A stretch of DNA of 64,000 nt from Opitutales bacterium (GCA_015061945.1 SUVP01000001.1:248001-312000), one strand, 5' to 3'. Counted from the first letter of the stretch, positions 35,283 through 45,572 are shown. Program-made: numbers and translations. The notes: generated from the letters alone by a model not told the origin.

Positions 35283-35717
35283 CTATTCGCCCTTTATTTT
35301 TGCGTATGCTTGACTAACGTCTGGGAGTTTTTCGAGCACATCTGAACGGATGTAAATTGGTGCATTTGCTTTCAACGCAACTGCGAGCGTATCGCTGGGG
35401 CGACCATCTATTTCGGCAATTTTTGAACCGAGCTCATTATTCATCGAGACTCGCATAAAGGTAAAAAATATCCCATTGTCTTCTCGATAAATTACCACGC
35501 TATCCACACCACAATCGAGTGCATCGAGCGTCTGCCAAACAAATTCGTATGATAACGGACGTTCAGTTTTTTCTTGTTCAAACGCACTTTGCATAGCACA
35601 CCCCCTTGCTCTGTCAACGTAAATGACAAAGATTTTATCGAGTGCCTTCAAAAATATCGCACAACCATATGGCGATTGGCAGATATCTAAAACTGACGTT
35701 GGAACAAGTGAAGCCAT
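35283..35717 (-). CDS. Bifunctional nuclease-family protein (DUF151)
   Basis: A 144-residue protein of the BFN/DUF151 family (GCAIFLKA, DVSQAYAKIKG, and the characteristic EIDGRPSDTLAVALKANAPIYI). Plant relatives have been reported as nucleases; the bacterial role is poorly defined. It is the leading gene of a probable bfn-dus-trmH transcript. A second start a few codons in is possible. Confidence 0.8.
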   Translation of the reverse strand: MASLVPTSVLDICQSPYGCAIFLKALDKIFVIYVDRARGCAMQSAFEQEKTERPLSYEFVWQTLDALDCGVDSVVIYREDNGIFFTFMRVSMNNELGSKIAEIDGRPSDTLAVALKANAPIYIRSDVLEKLPDVSQAYAKIKGE

Positions 35718-35763
35718 AATAGTAATTAAGTATCGTCAAAAAAATAGAGATCTTAAAAACAAA

Positions 35764-35798
35764 AACTTTCGACCCCGACTATTTTGCGAGACCGAAAG
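35764..35798 (-). terminator. Terminator after rpsT
   Basis: On the minus strand, ACTTTCG / CGAAAGT with a 21-base loop is followed by a T-rich tail. Confidence 0.65.
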
Positions 35799-35827
35799 TG
35801 ATGTAAAAAATTTCCGCAAAAGGAAAC

Positions 35828-36085
35828 TTATTTAGCGAGCTTTGCAGCTGCTTTTGCCAAACGGCTCTTTGCACGAGCAACCTTATTAGGATGTACAATA
35901 CCGCTCTTTGCTGCCTTATCCATAGCTGATGCGAGAGCTGCGCCGTTCTTCTTGAGTGATTCAGCATCTGTGCTTGCGACCGCATTTTTTGTGAGAGTCT
36001 TAATGCGACTTGTGATTGCACGATTGCGAAGCGTGCGAGTTGCTGTTCTGCGAATATCTTTCTTTGATGATTTATTGTTTGCCAT
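35828..36085 (-). CDS. rpsT: Ribosomal protein S20
   Basis: An 85-residue small basic helical protein of the 30S subunit (MANNKSSKKDIRRTATRTLR; SGIVHPNKVARAKSRLAK). Normal length. Monocistronic by its terminator. The 135-base upstream gap is very AT-rich and presumably holds the promoter. Confidence 0.96.
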   Translation of the reverse strand: MANNKSSKKDIRRTATRTLRNRAITSRIKTLTKNAVASTDAESLKKNGAALASAMDKAAKSGIVHPNKVARAKSRLAKAAAKLAK

Positions 36086-36220
36086 GATGTATTGTTTAAA
36101 ATTCTGAAAAATCTATTTTTAAGCTGAAAATGAAACTATTTTTTTAATAAGAACGCAAGTAAATTTATCAAATATATTGATTTTTTTTTACTTTTTTACA
36201 AAAAACCGATCTTTTCACGC

Positions 36221-37123
36221 CTATTTTTCAAACGTCTTTTGAAATAATCGAGCTGGTTTTGTGTCGATTTTGATTTTTAAGAGCTGTTGTTTTTCTGTTT
36301 CTGTTACAAGCAACCCACCTTCTTTTAGGAAAGCACAGTTGCTTGCGTTATTCCCGTCAAGTTCGAGAACCTTGATAATCTCGCCTGCTGGCGATACAAC
36401 CTTCACTGCTTTTCCGCCATAAATTGCAACGTATAAATTGCCGTCATCGCCAAATGCCATACCGTCGGGACCAATCGTACCACCTACTTCTACCCATGGC
36501 GACGCATTCGTCCATTCGAGCGTTTCAGCATTCCAATCACCTTTCCACAAACGATGTTGGTACGTCTCTGCGAGAACAAGAGTTTTGCCGTCGGGCGACA
36601 CTGCCAAGCCATTCGGAAAAAATTTTTCTGTAATGATTTTTTTTACGCCCTCTTTATTCACTGCACAAACATATCCTGTCGGTTCTTTGCGAGAATTTCC
36701 AGGGCAAGTGAAAATCACATTTCCGCGAGAGTCAAACGCCAAGTCGTTCGGATTATTGAGGCGTTCGCCGTCGACACTATTGCAGATTGTTTTCAACTCG
36801 CCAGTTTTAGAATCGAGAACAGAAATGCAATCGTTACCAGAATCGCAAAACCAAATATTATCTTGGTCATCGATAGCGATGCCATTGGGCTTTCCGTTTT
36901 CGATTGCATAACGTTTTAAATTTCCGTCAGGCGAAAGCACGCAAACGTTTCCACCATGCAACTCGACAAACCAAATGTTTCCCTTTGAGTCAATCGCTGG
37001 ACCTTCTGGAAATGCGAGATTTTCTAATAGAACTTGTATCATTGTTTTTTCTGAACTAATTTTTGATGTTTTGCACGACGCACAAAAAATTAACACACCA
37101 CAGAGCAATAATATTATTCTCAT
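36221..37123 (-). CDS. SMP-30/gluconolactonase-like lipoprotein
   Basis: A 300-residue beta-propeller lactonase-like protein. The N-terminus (MRIILLLCGVLIFCASC) is a lipoprotein signal. Propeller motifs: FPEGPAIDSKGNIWF, NGIAIDDQDNIWF, NNPNDLAFDSRGNVIFT and GPDGMAFGDDGNLYVA; the Glu, Asn and Asp residues of the metal site are placed as in SMP-30 proteins. Probably hydrolyses an aldonolactone in the periplasm. Its ATG overlaps the TAA of the uxuA-like gene by one base, consistent with a uronate/aldonate catabolic operon. Confidence 0.85.
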   Translation of the reverse strand: MRIILLLCGVLIFCASCKTSKISSEKTMIQVLLENLAFPEGPAIDSKGNIWFVELHGGNVCVLSPDGNLKRYAIENGKPNGIAIDDQDNIWFCDSGNDCISVLDSKTGELKTICNSVDGERLNNPNDLAFDSRGNVIFTCPGNSRKEPTGYVCAVNKEGVKKIITEKFFPNGLAVSPDGKTLVLAETYQHRLWKGDWNAETLEWTNASPWVEVGGTIGPDGMAFGDDGNLYVAIYGGKAVKVVSPAGEIIKVLELDGNNASNCAFLKEGGLLVTETEKQQLLKIKIDTKPARLFQKTFEK

Positions 37124-38118
37124 TATTCGAGTGGAATTTTAAGAGAGTCGCAACAACCTTTGATATATCCGTACGAGAACAAGTGTCCAAGCATTTGATA
37201 GCCGACAGATATTCCACCTCCAAAAGTTTTTTGCGTTTCGCCATACATTGCTGGAGCGTGGTCTGAACGAATGATACCATCAAACCCACAATCACGATAA
37301 TGTGCGAGCATATCGGCGACAAACCCTTTGTCTTCGTCGATAAAAGTTTCGGTAAATTTGCGAGCATCGCCTTCTGTATCTCTGATGTGGATGAAGAAAA
37401 TCTTTTTGCGTGCAATCCAATCGGCTGAAATTTTCTTAAGGTCTTCGCCCATCAATTTGAATGTAGCCTGACAGAACGTAACACCGAGATTTTCCGAATT
37501 ATAACGCGACAAAACTTTTTCGTAATTTTCTGCCGATGTCAAAATTCTACCAACTCCACAAAGTGGCGAAAGCGGTGGATCGTCTGGATGCAAGCCCATC
37601 TTCACGCCCGCTTCTTCTGCAACTGGCAACACTGCGTCGAGAAAATAATAGAGATTTTCGCGAACCTTATCTTCTGAAATCATAAGCGACGGATCGTCGA
37701 GCTGTGCTGGGGTTTGCGAGTAATCGAAAGATGTTGTCATTGCACCGCCACGTGTTGGTGTTTCAACGCTCGAACGGAACCAACCGACTGATACCATCCA
37801 ATTCAAACACAACAAATTTACACCAAGCTTACCCATATTGCGAAGCATCTGCTGATATTTTTCAATCCACTCATCGCGATTTGGCAAGCCGAGTTTTATC
37901 GGCGACATATCAAATTGGTCGCCCTCCAAGCCAGCCAATTTAAAGCCCGCTTTTTCAAAATCTTCTTTTATCGACTTAAAAACTTCAAAGTCGTATGGCG
38001 GAGCTTTCCCTGTGAGTTCTGGAGCGAGCTTTGAGATAGCGTGCTTGATTCCCATTTGCGATGCCAACGCAAGTTTTGCATCGGCGTTTGACGGCGGTAT
38101 TAACATTGAAAGTATCAT
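37123..38118 (-). CDS. uxuA: Mannonate dehydratase-like protein
   Basis: A 331-residue cytoplasmic enzyme with UxuA motifs: MGLHPDDPPLSPLCGVGRI (metal-binding HPDDPP), NLGVTFCQATFKLMGED, FFIHIRDTEGD, and a late SDHAPA. UxuA dehydrates D-mannonate to 2-keto-3-deoxygluconate in glucuronate degradation, using Mn or Fe. Shorter than the E. coli enzyme but similar to other bacterial forms. Coupled to the SMP-30 gene. A general xylose-isomerase-like TIM barrel is the alternative reading. Confidence 0.83.
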   Translation of the reverse strand: MILSMLIPPSNADAKLALASQMGIKHAISKLAPELTGKAPPYDFEVFKSIKEDFEKAGFKLAGLEGDQFDMSPIKLGLPNRDEWIEKYQQMLRNMGKLGVNLLCLNWMVSVGWFRSSVETPTRGGAMTTSFDYSQTPAQLDDPSLMISEDKVRENLYYFLDAVLPVAEEAGVKMGLHPDDPPLSPLCGVGRILTSAENYEKVLSRYNSENLGVTFCQATFKLMGEDLKKISADWIARKKIFFIHIRDTEGDARKFTETFIDEDKGFVADMLAHYRDCGFDGIIRSDHAPAMYGETQKTFGGGISVGYQMLGHLFSYGYIKGCCDSLKIPLE

Positions 38119-38234
38119 TCCTTTAAGCTACATATTTTAAAAATTTTTCGCAAGTCTGATTTTATTTGTTTTTAGTAAACCGTTGACTTTATTCGGCTTG
38201 ACAATGTTTATTTTGCACAAATAAAATTCGATTT

Positions 38235-39128
38235 ATGAAAACATTTTTAATCGCAATAATGTTGTTAGTTTCATCTTTATCTTATGCACAAAAAGATGAA
38301 TACATTGAACACAAAAATATATCATATACTCAAAGTTCTGACGCATACGCGAAAGAACGTTGCAAACTCGACATCAAAATCCCTAAAGGTGCCAAGAATT
38401 TTGTGACACTTGTATATTTTCATGGTGGTGGCATCAGTGCTGGCAATAAGCACTACCCATTCTCAATCTATGCAAACACATCAAAGCCACCAACCTATGC
38501 TGTTGTAACAGTTGCTTATAGACTCTCGCCAAAAATCAAAGCACATCAAGCTCTCGAAGATGCCTCTGAAGCAGTTGCGTGGGTGTTCAACAACATCGAA
38601 AAATATGGTGGCGATAAAACTAAAATCTTCATATCTGGACACTCTGCTGGTGGATACTTAAGTGGTATGGTCGCCTTTGCTCCAAAATATTTGGCAAAGC
38701 ATGGAATCAAGAATACTGACTTGGCAGGTTCTATCCTCTTGAGTGGACAAGTTACAAAGCACTTCAGAGTTCGCAAAGACTTGGGCGATACAGATCCTCA
38801 ATATCTGCCAAAAATAGACGAGCTTTCTATTCTCGGCAATGCCTCAAACAAAGTATCGCCCGTCTGTTTAATTCTTGGGGATAGACGCATTGAGTTTCCC
38901 GAACGTGTTGAAGAAAATGAGCTTCTCTATTCTGTTGTAAGAAAATTGAATTCTGGTTATATCGAATTTTTTGAATTACAAGGGCTGACGCATGGATCAG
39001 TTGCATACGCATTTGCTCCGATAACGGAGGCGTTTATTGATAGAGTTCTTGCAAAAGATTTCTCTTTCCCTGACATAAAAAAGAAAGTGAAAAAAGTTAA
39101 GGTAAAAAAAGAGAACACAACTAAATAA
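38235..39128 (+). CDS. Secreted alpha/beta-hydrolase esterase
   Basis: A 297-residue exported hydrolase. The signal peptide is MKTFLIAIMLLVSSLSYAQ. It has the oxyanion motif YFHGGGISAG and the nucleophile elbow ISGHSAGGYLSG, typical of HSL/acetyl-xylan-esterase-like enzymes; a late ELQGLTHGSVAYAF contains the probable catalytic His. The Lys-rich C-terminus (KKVKKVKVKKENTTK) is unusual. It may deacylate plant or host glycans. It is followed by a perfect bidirectional terminator. Confidence 0.83.
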   Translation: MKTFLIAIMLLVSSLSYAQKDEYIEHKNISYTQSSDAYAKERCKLDIKIPKGAKNFVTLVYFHGGGISAGNKHYPFSIYANTSKPPTYAVVTVAYRLSPKIKAHQALEDASEAVAWVFNNIEKYGGDKTKIFISGHSAGGYLSGMVAFAPKYLAKHGIKNTDLAGSILLSGQVTKHFRVRKDLGDTDPQYLPKIDELSILGNASNKVSPVCLILGDRRIEFPERVEENELLYSVVRKLNSGYIEFFELQGLTHGSVAYAFAPITEAFIDRVLAKDFSFPDIKKKVKKVKVKKENTTK

Positions 39129-39133
39129 ACAAT

Positions 39134-39165
39134 AAAAAAGCAGACTAAATTTAGTCTGCTTTTTT
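39134..39165. terminator. Bidirectional terminator
   Basis: A near-perfect palindrome, AAAAAAGCAGACTAAA / TTTAGTCTGCTTTTTT, between the convergent esterase gene and the prepilin operon, serving both strands. Confidence 0.9.
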
Positions 39166-39170
39166 ATTGT

Positions 39171-39728
39171 TTAGTACATTCCCTGTTGACTTAACAATGC
39201 TTGCAACTGACGTTGGAATTCTATGATTTCCTCTTGCGGAGGATTCATACTTGGATTGCTTGGCACAATCCCCAACTGTCCCATTCTATCTATACGCCAC
39301 TCTGCACTTGAGCCATCCGAGAAAACGACATCGCCCGATACGATACAATCTGGACGCTGAATTGGGCTTACCGAAACTTTTACATTTGGTGCAGTTTGCG
39401 TCTGCTCCTCTTGCGGATAATCAGCTTGAGGATATTCTTCTTGCGGTGCGTCAGCTGGCGATTCGCTCGGGTATGCATCATCATAATTTGGCATAGCGTT
39501 ATCGTCTACAACAGGCGATTGCTCTGCTGGAATATCGGTAGGCAATTCTTCTGGGGCGTCTGGTGCAGACACAAGTTCTGCGTCTAAGTCATCAATGAGA
39601 AAGCGTGTATCCATATACGTCATAACGATAGAATATTCGTCTTTCAGACGCTTTTGAACATCGCTAATGCTTGCACCGTCAGCGACCCATTTTTTAACTG
39701 AATTTATTTGTTCTTCGGATAAAATCAT
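39171..39728 (-). CDS. Uncharacterised acidic Pro/Glu-rich protein of the prepilin operon
   Basis: A 185-residue protein I do not recognise. Residues 1-50 (SEEQINSVKKWVADGASISDVQKRL) look helical, like a short HTH-style or coiled segment. Residues 55-115 are a Pro/Glu/Gln/Asp-rich linker. The last third (CIVSGDVVFSDGSSAEWRIDRMGQLGI) is a compact beta-like domain, then a Gln-rich helix. No signal peptide, so probably cytoplasmic. Its start overlaps the GspJ/PilW-like gene by 4 bases (ATGA), so it is likely a component or regulator of the same secretion/pilus machine. Confidence 0.6.
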   Translation of the reverse strand: MILSEEQINSVKKWVADGASISDVQKRLKDEYSIVMTYMDTRFLIDDLDAELVSAPDAPEELPTDIPAEQSPVVDDNAMPNYDDAYPSESPADAPQEEYPQADYPQEEQTQTAPNVKVSVSPIQRPDCIVSGDVVFSDGSSAEWRIDRMGQLGIVPSNPSMNPPQEEIIEFQRQLQALLSQQGMY

Positions 39729-40828
39729 TGTAGTGGTTCTGCCATAAATTGTACTCGACGTGTAACAGTGTTGCCATGCATTAGTACAAGTCTTTTAAAC
39801 GCTTCAACAGTCAAATTGCCACTTTTCATCAACGCACGCATTTCTTTTGCTCCAGCGTCAGAAATGAGAGTCATTGAAAAATCAGCAAAGCCCAAGAATC
39901 CGTTTTCGATAAGGTCTGGCGAAACTGGGTATCTTCCACCGCCAGAAGAATAGCCAAATGCGTTGTTTGCCAAAATTCTCGGACCAACTGTTACTGGTGT
40001 ACCGGGTGGAATATACGCAACCTTATACAATGGTTCATTTAATCCACCACTTGGATTTTTATAAAATACGCCCAAGGTAATTTTAAAATCTACAACATTC
40101 ATCGCCAAGAGATTTTCAGGGTCGAGTGTCCAGCCCTTCAAGTCTTGCCCAGGTTGTTCTACGCCTTGTTCGTCGATAATCGTACAAGCTTTTGTCCAAA
40201 GATTATTCGACAATGCGTATCTAAAGCCGTCGGAAGAATCGTCTTTTTCATATCCTTGAACGACATCGCCCATCGCTTCGAGAACTGTCGAACGCGAATC
40301 AATCACTGCACGATAGAGTCCAAAAAATGCGTTATATTGACCTTCGTTGACTGACGGGTCTGAGCCAGATTTCATAAATGGACTTTTAATCGCAAGCTGA
40401 TATTTTACAGCACAGATATTACCAGGAATCGGGATTGGTGGGTATGAATCATTGCTCGCTCTTGCCGACGACAAATTTTCGCGAGTATATCGTGGGCGGA
40501 CAAGTGTAGAAGAATAGAACATAATTTCCGGCGGTTTAAGCGGTGTGTTATCAAGATAATTACTTCCTGTTAGAACACCGACCGATTCCGGATAATCTAT
40601 TTGAAACCAAGCTCTGCCGTCTTTTTTTACGACTGCACTTTCAAAGTCTTCTTGCAAAATATTGCAGATAACAGAGCCATCAAATTTATTTTTCAATTCT
40701 CCGCTCGCTGAATTCCACGTCTTTAAAATATTTGTTGTTACATTTAAAACAGCGAGGACGATAATCGTCATTATGGCACTGGCTGCCATAATTTCGACGA
40801 GTGTAAAAGCTTTTCTATTTATTTTCAT
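39725..40828 (-). CDS. Prepilin-type protein, GspJ/PilW-like
   Basis: A 367-residue pseudopilin. The N-terminus MKINRKAFTLVEIMAASAIM has a prepilin peptidase site (A7/F8) and the conserved Glu at mature position 5, followed by one transmembrane helix. The globular part is large, as in GspJ or PilW minor pilins. It is the fifth of five prepilin genes and precedes the uncharacterised gene by overlap. Confidence 0.82.
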   Translation of the reverse strand: MKINRKAFTLVEIMAASAIMTIIVLAVLNVTTNILKTWNSASGELKNKFDGSVICNILQEDFESAVVKKDGRAWFQIDYPESVGVLTGSNYLDNTPLKPPEIMFYSSTLVRPRYTRENLSSARASNDSYPPIPIPGNICAVKYQLAIKSPFMKSGSDPSVNEGQYNAFFGLYRAVIDSRSTVLEAMGDVVQGYEKDDSSDGFRYALSNNLWTKACTIIDEQGVEQPGQDLKGWTLDPENLLAMNVVDFKITLGVFYKNPSGGLNEPLYKVAYIPPGTPVTVGPRILANNAFGYSSGGGRYPVSPDLIENGFLGFADFSMTLISDAGAKEMRALMKSGNLTVEAFKRLVLMHGNTVTRRVQFMAEPLQ

Positions 40829-40831
40829 TTC

Positions 40832-41458
40832 TTATCGCATTTTCATTATTATGCCTTGAAATACTCGGCGTTCATCGTTTACGCGAGTGTCGCCCTGCCC
40901 TAAAGTGATGTCTTCGCGAGGTTCTGCGAACAATTCCATATTTATTGGTAAGTATGAAAGTGCGTATGTTGTTTCGTCTCCACCGAGAGCACCACCACCG
41001 TATTGACCTTCGCCACCAACTGCGACTCTTTCTCCCTTCAAACCACTTTGATAAAGCGATAACAATGCACGATAAACACCGCCTTCGGAATTTTCCAACG
41101 CTTCTTTTGTCGGAGGCATATTTGGGACACGTCCTTCGTCTTCAGATGTTACCAACATCAAGCTCGAGTTGTCGGGATCATCTGGATTTTGGTATTCAGT
41201 CCAAAAGTACACTACGTATGGTTCTGCTGGGTTCGACACCCATCTGTACACTTCAGAAAAGCGTTTTGTGCGAAGTGTTGTTTCCATTTGTGCTACGCAA
41301 TCTGCCGCTCTTTGTTGATGTCTAATTTGAGTGATGTTTGCAGTGATTGCACCCAATAAGCCAATCATCGACGCAATCGAAACTGCAATCACGCCGACAG
41401 CAAGCATCACTTCGACAAGCGTAAAACCTTTTTTATTTTTGAGAAAAGTTTTTTTCAT
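40832..41458 (-). CDS. Prepilin-type protein, GspI/PilV-like
   Basis: A 208-residue pseudopilin with MKKTFLKNKKGFTLVEVMLAV: cleavage after G11, methylation Phe and the Glu at mature +5. A following segment (ASMIGLLGAITANITQIRHQQRAADCVAQ) is the long N-terminal helix. It is separated from its neighbours by 3 and 9 bases, so it is within one transcript. Confidence 0.82.
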   Translation of the reverse strand: MKKTFLKNKKGFTLVEVMLAVGVIAVSIASMIGLLGAITANITQIRHQQRAADCVAQMETTLRTKRFSEVYRWVSNPAEPYVVYFWTEYQNPDDPDNSSLMLVTSEDEGRVPNMPPTKEALENSEGGVYRALLSLYQSGLKGERVAVGGEGQYGGGALGGDETTYALSYLPINMELFAEPREDITLGQGDTRVNDERRVFQGIIMKMR

Positions 41459-41467
41459 AAGAAGAAA

Positions 41468-42172
41468 TTATTTAATTGTTTCCTCCATTTCGTCATATCC
41501 AGAGAATGGAATTGTATGTCCGATTCGGCGGATAACAAAGCCGACCTGTGCAAATGGGTTATCAATAACGTATGTCCCTTTTGAGTCCATTCTGCCCATT
41601 GCGAGCATAACGTATGCACCAGGGTTTTGAGACAATCCGTCTGATGTGAACATATAAGAATACCAATCTCCGCTACCGTCGGTCAACGCTTCGGGTTGAC
41701 GGCTCGGGAATGTTTGGAGATCTACAACTTCATAAGCACCTGTGTAGCCATTGTTGAATGTACTCTTGTACACTTCTGAATTTTCGATACCTTTGCCGAG
41801 CTTTACATATTTATCAAAATCGTTTTCAGGTGGAACAAAGAAAACGTTTTGTGGCATAATAAAACCGTCGTTCAAAGCGATCCAGCCCAAGTCCATATCG
41901 TCTCTACCTTTTGCACGATATACTACACCAACCTGACGGAGTCGGCGAGTGATATCTTTCCCACGATAGATAATCACACGGACATCTGTTTGCTTTTGCA
42001 TTGCTGCAACGCGTGCTTCGTAAAAAGCCGTTATTAGCGACTGTTGGGCTGAGTATGCCGAGTGTGAAGAATCTTTCATATTCAGCATCGATATGCCCAT
42101 CGACAATACCGAAATAATCGCGATTACCACGAGCATTTCGATTAGCGTAAAGCCTTTTTTATACTGACGCAT
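41468..42172 (-). CDS. Prepilin-type protein, GspH/FimT-like
   Basis: A 234-residue pseudopilin. MRQYKKGFTLIEMLVVIAII shows a prepilin site after G7 and the conserved Glu. The segment SAQQSLITAFYEARVAAMQKQTDVRVII resembles the GspH/FimT post-helix region. Third gene in the prepilin run. Confidence 0.82.
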   Translation of the reverse strand: MRQYKKGFTLIEMLVVIAIISVLSMGISMLNMKDSSHSAYSAQQSLITAFYEARVAAMQKQTDVRVIIYRGKDITRRLRQVGVVYRAKGRDDMDLGWIALNDGFIMPQNVFFVPPENDFDKYVKLGKGIENSEVYKSTFNNGYTGAYEVVDLQTFPSRQPEALTDGSGDWYSYMFTSDGLSQNPGAYVMLAMGRMDSKGTYVIDNPFAQVGFVIRRIGHTIPFSGYDEMEETIK

Positions 42173-42193
42173 TTTTATTAAAATAAATTAGTA

Positions 42194-42820
42194 TTAGTAC
42201 CAAGTGAAAACGTTTTCAGATGTGTAATCTGCTGTTGCACGGAAAGAGTCTTTTCTAAGTGTGAACAAAACTGCCTTTGATCTGATTCCTGAATTTTGGT
42301 TTGGGACAATTTCACGTACCTCTTGGATTGAGAATCCATCGGAAATATTTGGCAAACCTGATTTGATAAAGCCGTCGTTATCGGCATCAACACAAACGTA
42401 GATATTTGGATTTTCAAAACTATCAACAAGCATATTTTTGCCGTTCTTCTTTACGATGTTCGATACGGCAATGTCGATAAAATTGCGAGCTTTTCTGTTG
42501 TACTCTTTGCGATCACTTTGCGAAAGACGTGCACCGTCAGCTGTCTTGCCTGTGAGTGCTTTTATCATACCTTCAGAGAAATTTTCATCAGCCAAATTCA
42601 CTCTGTCGCGTGATGCGAGGAAGTCGGGGAAATATCCGTATTCAGCTTGGTAACGTTCAAGTGCACTTGCTATATTAATAAGGAATGTTTTTGATGTTGA
42701 TGCAACTGCTCTTTTTTGAGCACTCGATATCATTGGTGTCAACATACCAACGAGGATACCGATAATCGCGATAACGATAAGAAGTTCAACAAGTGTAAAA
42801 GCTTTTTTTGTATTTTTCAT
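42194..42820 (-). CDS. Prepilin-type protein, GspG-like
   Basis: A 208-residue prepilin with MKNTKKAFTLVELLIVIAIIG: cleavage after A7. The stretch ALERYQAEYGYFPD is the classic major-pseudopilin feature after the helix, and calcium-site-like acidic residues (VDADNDGFIKSGLP) follow. It could be a major pseudopilin of a type II secretion system. 21 bases from the next gene. Confidence 0.85.
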   Translation of the reverse strand: MKNTKKAFTLVELLIVIAIIGILVGMLTPMISSAQKRAVASTSKTFLINIASALERYQAEYGYFPDFLASRDRVNLADENFSEGMIKALTGKTADGARLSQSDRKEYNRKARNFIDIAVSNIVKKNGKNMLVDSFENPNIYVCVDADNDGFIKSGLPNISDGFSIQEVREIVPNQNSGIRSKAVLFTLRKDSFRATADYTSENVFTWY

Positions 42821-42862
42821 ATTTTGTCCTGTCTGTTTTTTTAAATTTGTTTTCGTTAAAAA

Positions 42863-43510
42863 TTAGTCATCTCTGCCGTAAAGGATATTGTCGATATTTT
42901 GTTCTGGAAGGCGATATTCATCGTCATCTGGGACGATACCTGTTGTGTACATACTCTTGACATCTTCAGCTTTCATATCTGCTCCTTTCGACATCAAGAT
43001 AAAGCTTGGCGAACGCCAGCTTGTATTTTCTTCGTTTGTTACATACGAAGTTGTATCGAAGAAATAGAGATATGGTTCGTTCCATGGGTCGCTAAAGTAT
43101 ACGCCATTTTTTTCAGGGTCTACATTTTGCAAATATTGGTCATCAGGGTCGCAAATTGTGAGCTTTGAAACATCGACCAACGGCTTACGATTTGTACCGA
43201 CATCACTCATTATAATTTGACCATCGTCAACACGAAGCACCATTTTTCCAGCCAAACATTTGTATACATCTGCACCAGCTTTCTTTTCGTCGCCATTTGA
43301 GTTTACACGTGGATAACCACCATACTTACTTGCGAACGACTCGAGTGCGGACGCTATCAAAGCCAAGTCTGTGCGAGCTTTTGCTCTGCCTTGATTTGCC
43401 GAAACCGTACTCAACATCTGGGTTGTTAAGCCCATAAGCAATGCGAGAATTCCGACAACGATGAGAATTTCGATTAGTGTAAATGCCTTGCGTGTAGATT
43501 TTGTTTTCAT
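42863..43510 (-). CDS. Prepilin-type protein, GspG-like, first gene of the run
   Basis: A 215-residue prepilin with MKTKSTRKAFTLIEILIVVG: cleavage after A9. It contains ALESFASKYGGYPRVNS, the GspG-type region, and DPWNEPYLYFFD, a motif common near the C-terminus of major pseudopilins. Together with the next gene it gives two GspG-like proteins. It starts 71 bases after the obgE stop; whether it shares that promoter is unclear. Confidence 0.85.
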   Translation of the reverse strand: MKTKSTRKAFTLIEILIVVGILALLMGLTTQMLSTVSANQGRAKARTDLALIASALESFASKYGGYPRVNSNGDEKKAGADVYKCLAGKMVLRVDDGQIIMSDVGTNRKPLVDVSKLTICDPDDQYLQNVDPEKNGVYFSDPWNEPYLYFFDTTSYVTNEENTSWRSPSFILMSKGADMKAEDVKSMYTTGIVPDDDEYRLPEQNIDNILYGRDD

Positions 43511-43581
43511 AGGGGTAAATGTATATATACTCGTACAAATAGAAAAGGTAGTTTATTCCTTTAGATATGTCAAATTTTTAC

Positions 43582-44604
<1,023 letters not shown>

Positions 44605-44736
44605 TTATACGACTAAAGTCAAATATAATAATCACCTCTCAAAACAGAAAAAGAAAGCTTGATAAAAATAAAATTTAGAAAGAAGATAAACATAGCTTAT
44701 CGACTTTATTTTAAAGAGTCTATTGATAAAAACAAA

Positions 44737-45165
44737 ATGAAAAACTTAATAAAAATCGCAATTATATTGCCGTTAATTTTACTCGCATCATGCACGAGTA
44801 TTTCAACGACTTCACCACAAGAAAGCCCGAAGATATTAGGAATGGACGGACAAACAAAACAGATTATGATTACAAATTATGGTTATTATCTGTTTAATTG
44901 CATACCACTTGCAAGCGGAAGTAATGCCGATGGGTCATTCGAGTTTTTCTCTGATAAAGTGAATCTAAAAGACGCAATGAAATCGCTCAACGATGAATGT
45001 CAAAAACTCGGCACAACACAAGTTTCAAACGTACAAACAGAAAAGACATCTACTTGTTTCTTTGATTGGTCGCCATTGTTCTCATCGACTTTTGGAATCT
45101 ATTGGTTCAAAGAAATTCAGCTTTCGGCATCAATAAACTTTGAAAAAAATTCGCAATCTAAATAA
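44737..45165 (+). CDS. Small lipoprotein 1 (NYGYYLF family, uncharacterised)
   Basis: A 142-residue lipoprotein. I chose the ATG at 44737 because MKNLIKIAIILPLILLASC is a clear lipobox signal; the longer frame begins upstream at 44659. The conserved patch ITNYGYYLFNCIPLASG recurs in the next gene ([17 protein letters not shown]), so the two are paralogues sharing a motif and size. No recognised function. 5 bases separate the genes. Confidence 0.7.
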   Translation: MKNLIKIAIILPLILLASCTSISTTSPQESPKILGMDGQTKQIMITNYGYYLFNCIPLASGSNADGSFEFFSDKVNLKDAMKSLNDECQKLGTTQVSNVQTEKTSTCFFDWSPLFSSTFGIYWFKEIQLSASINFEKNSQSK

Positions 45166-45170
45166 CGAAA

Positions 45171-45572
45171 ATGAAAAATTTTAAAATTATCCTCTTGTGC
45201 CTCTTGCCGATTTTAACTGGTTGTGCAACAACTGAAGTTTCGACAGAATTCAACAGCAATTTGACCTCTGAAGGCAAAAAACCAGTAGCTGCAATCTCTG
45301 CCGAAAACTACGGCTATTACCTCTTTGGTTACCTACCAATCTGTGCGGGAGACCCTACCCAACCAAATAAAAATACGATGTCCTTTTTCGAGGACACCGT
45401 AACGATTGAAAATAACAACAAGATGATAAATCTTGAAGCTGAAAAACTCGGAACCGAATTTTTGGGAGATATTCGCCATAGCACAAACTGGACTGGCGGA
45501 TTCTCACTTTGGATTATTTGGAAACAAGTTTTGTCGTCAAATGCTTTTGCGACAAAATCGGTTAGCCAATAA
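45171..45572 (+). CDS. Small lipoprotein 2 (paralogue of the preceding gene)
   Basis: A 133-residue lipoprotein with signal [18 protein letters not shown]. Shared features with the preceding protein: [11 protein letters not shown], a following acidic F-x-D segment ([12 protein letters not shown]), then [11 protein letters not shown]. It overlaps the convergent argH by 11 bases. Function unknown. Confidence 0.7.
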   Translation: MKNFKIILLCLLPILTGCATTEVSTEFNSNLTSEGKKPVAAISAENYGYYLFGYLPICAGDPTQPNKNTMSFFEDTVTIENNNKMINLEAEKLGTEFLGDIRHSTNWTGGFSLWIIWKQVLSSNAFATKSVSQ

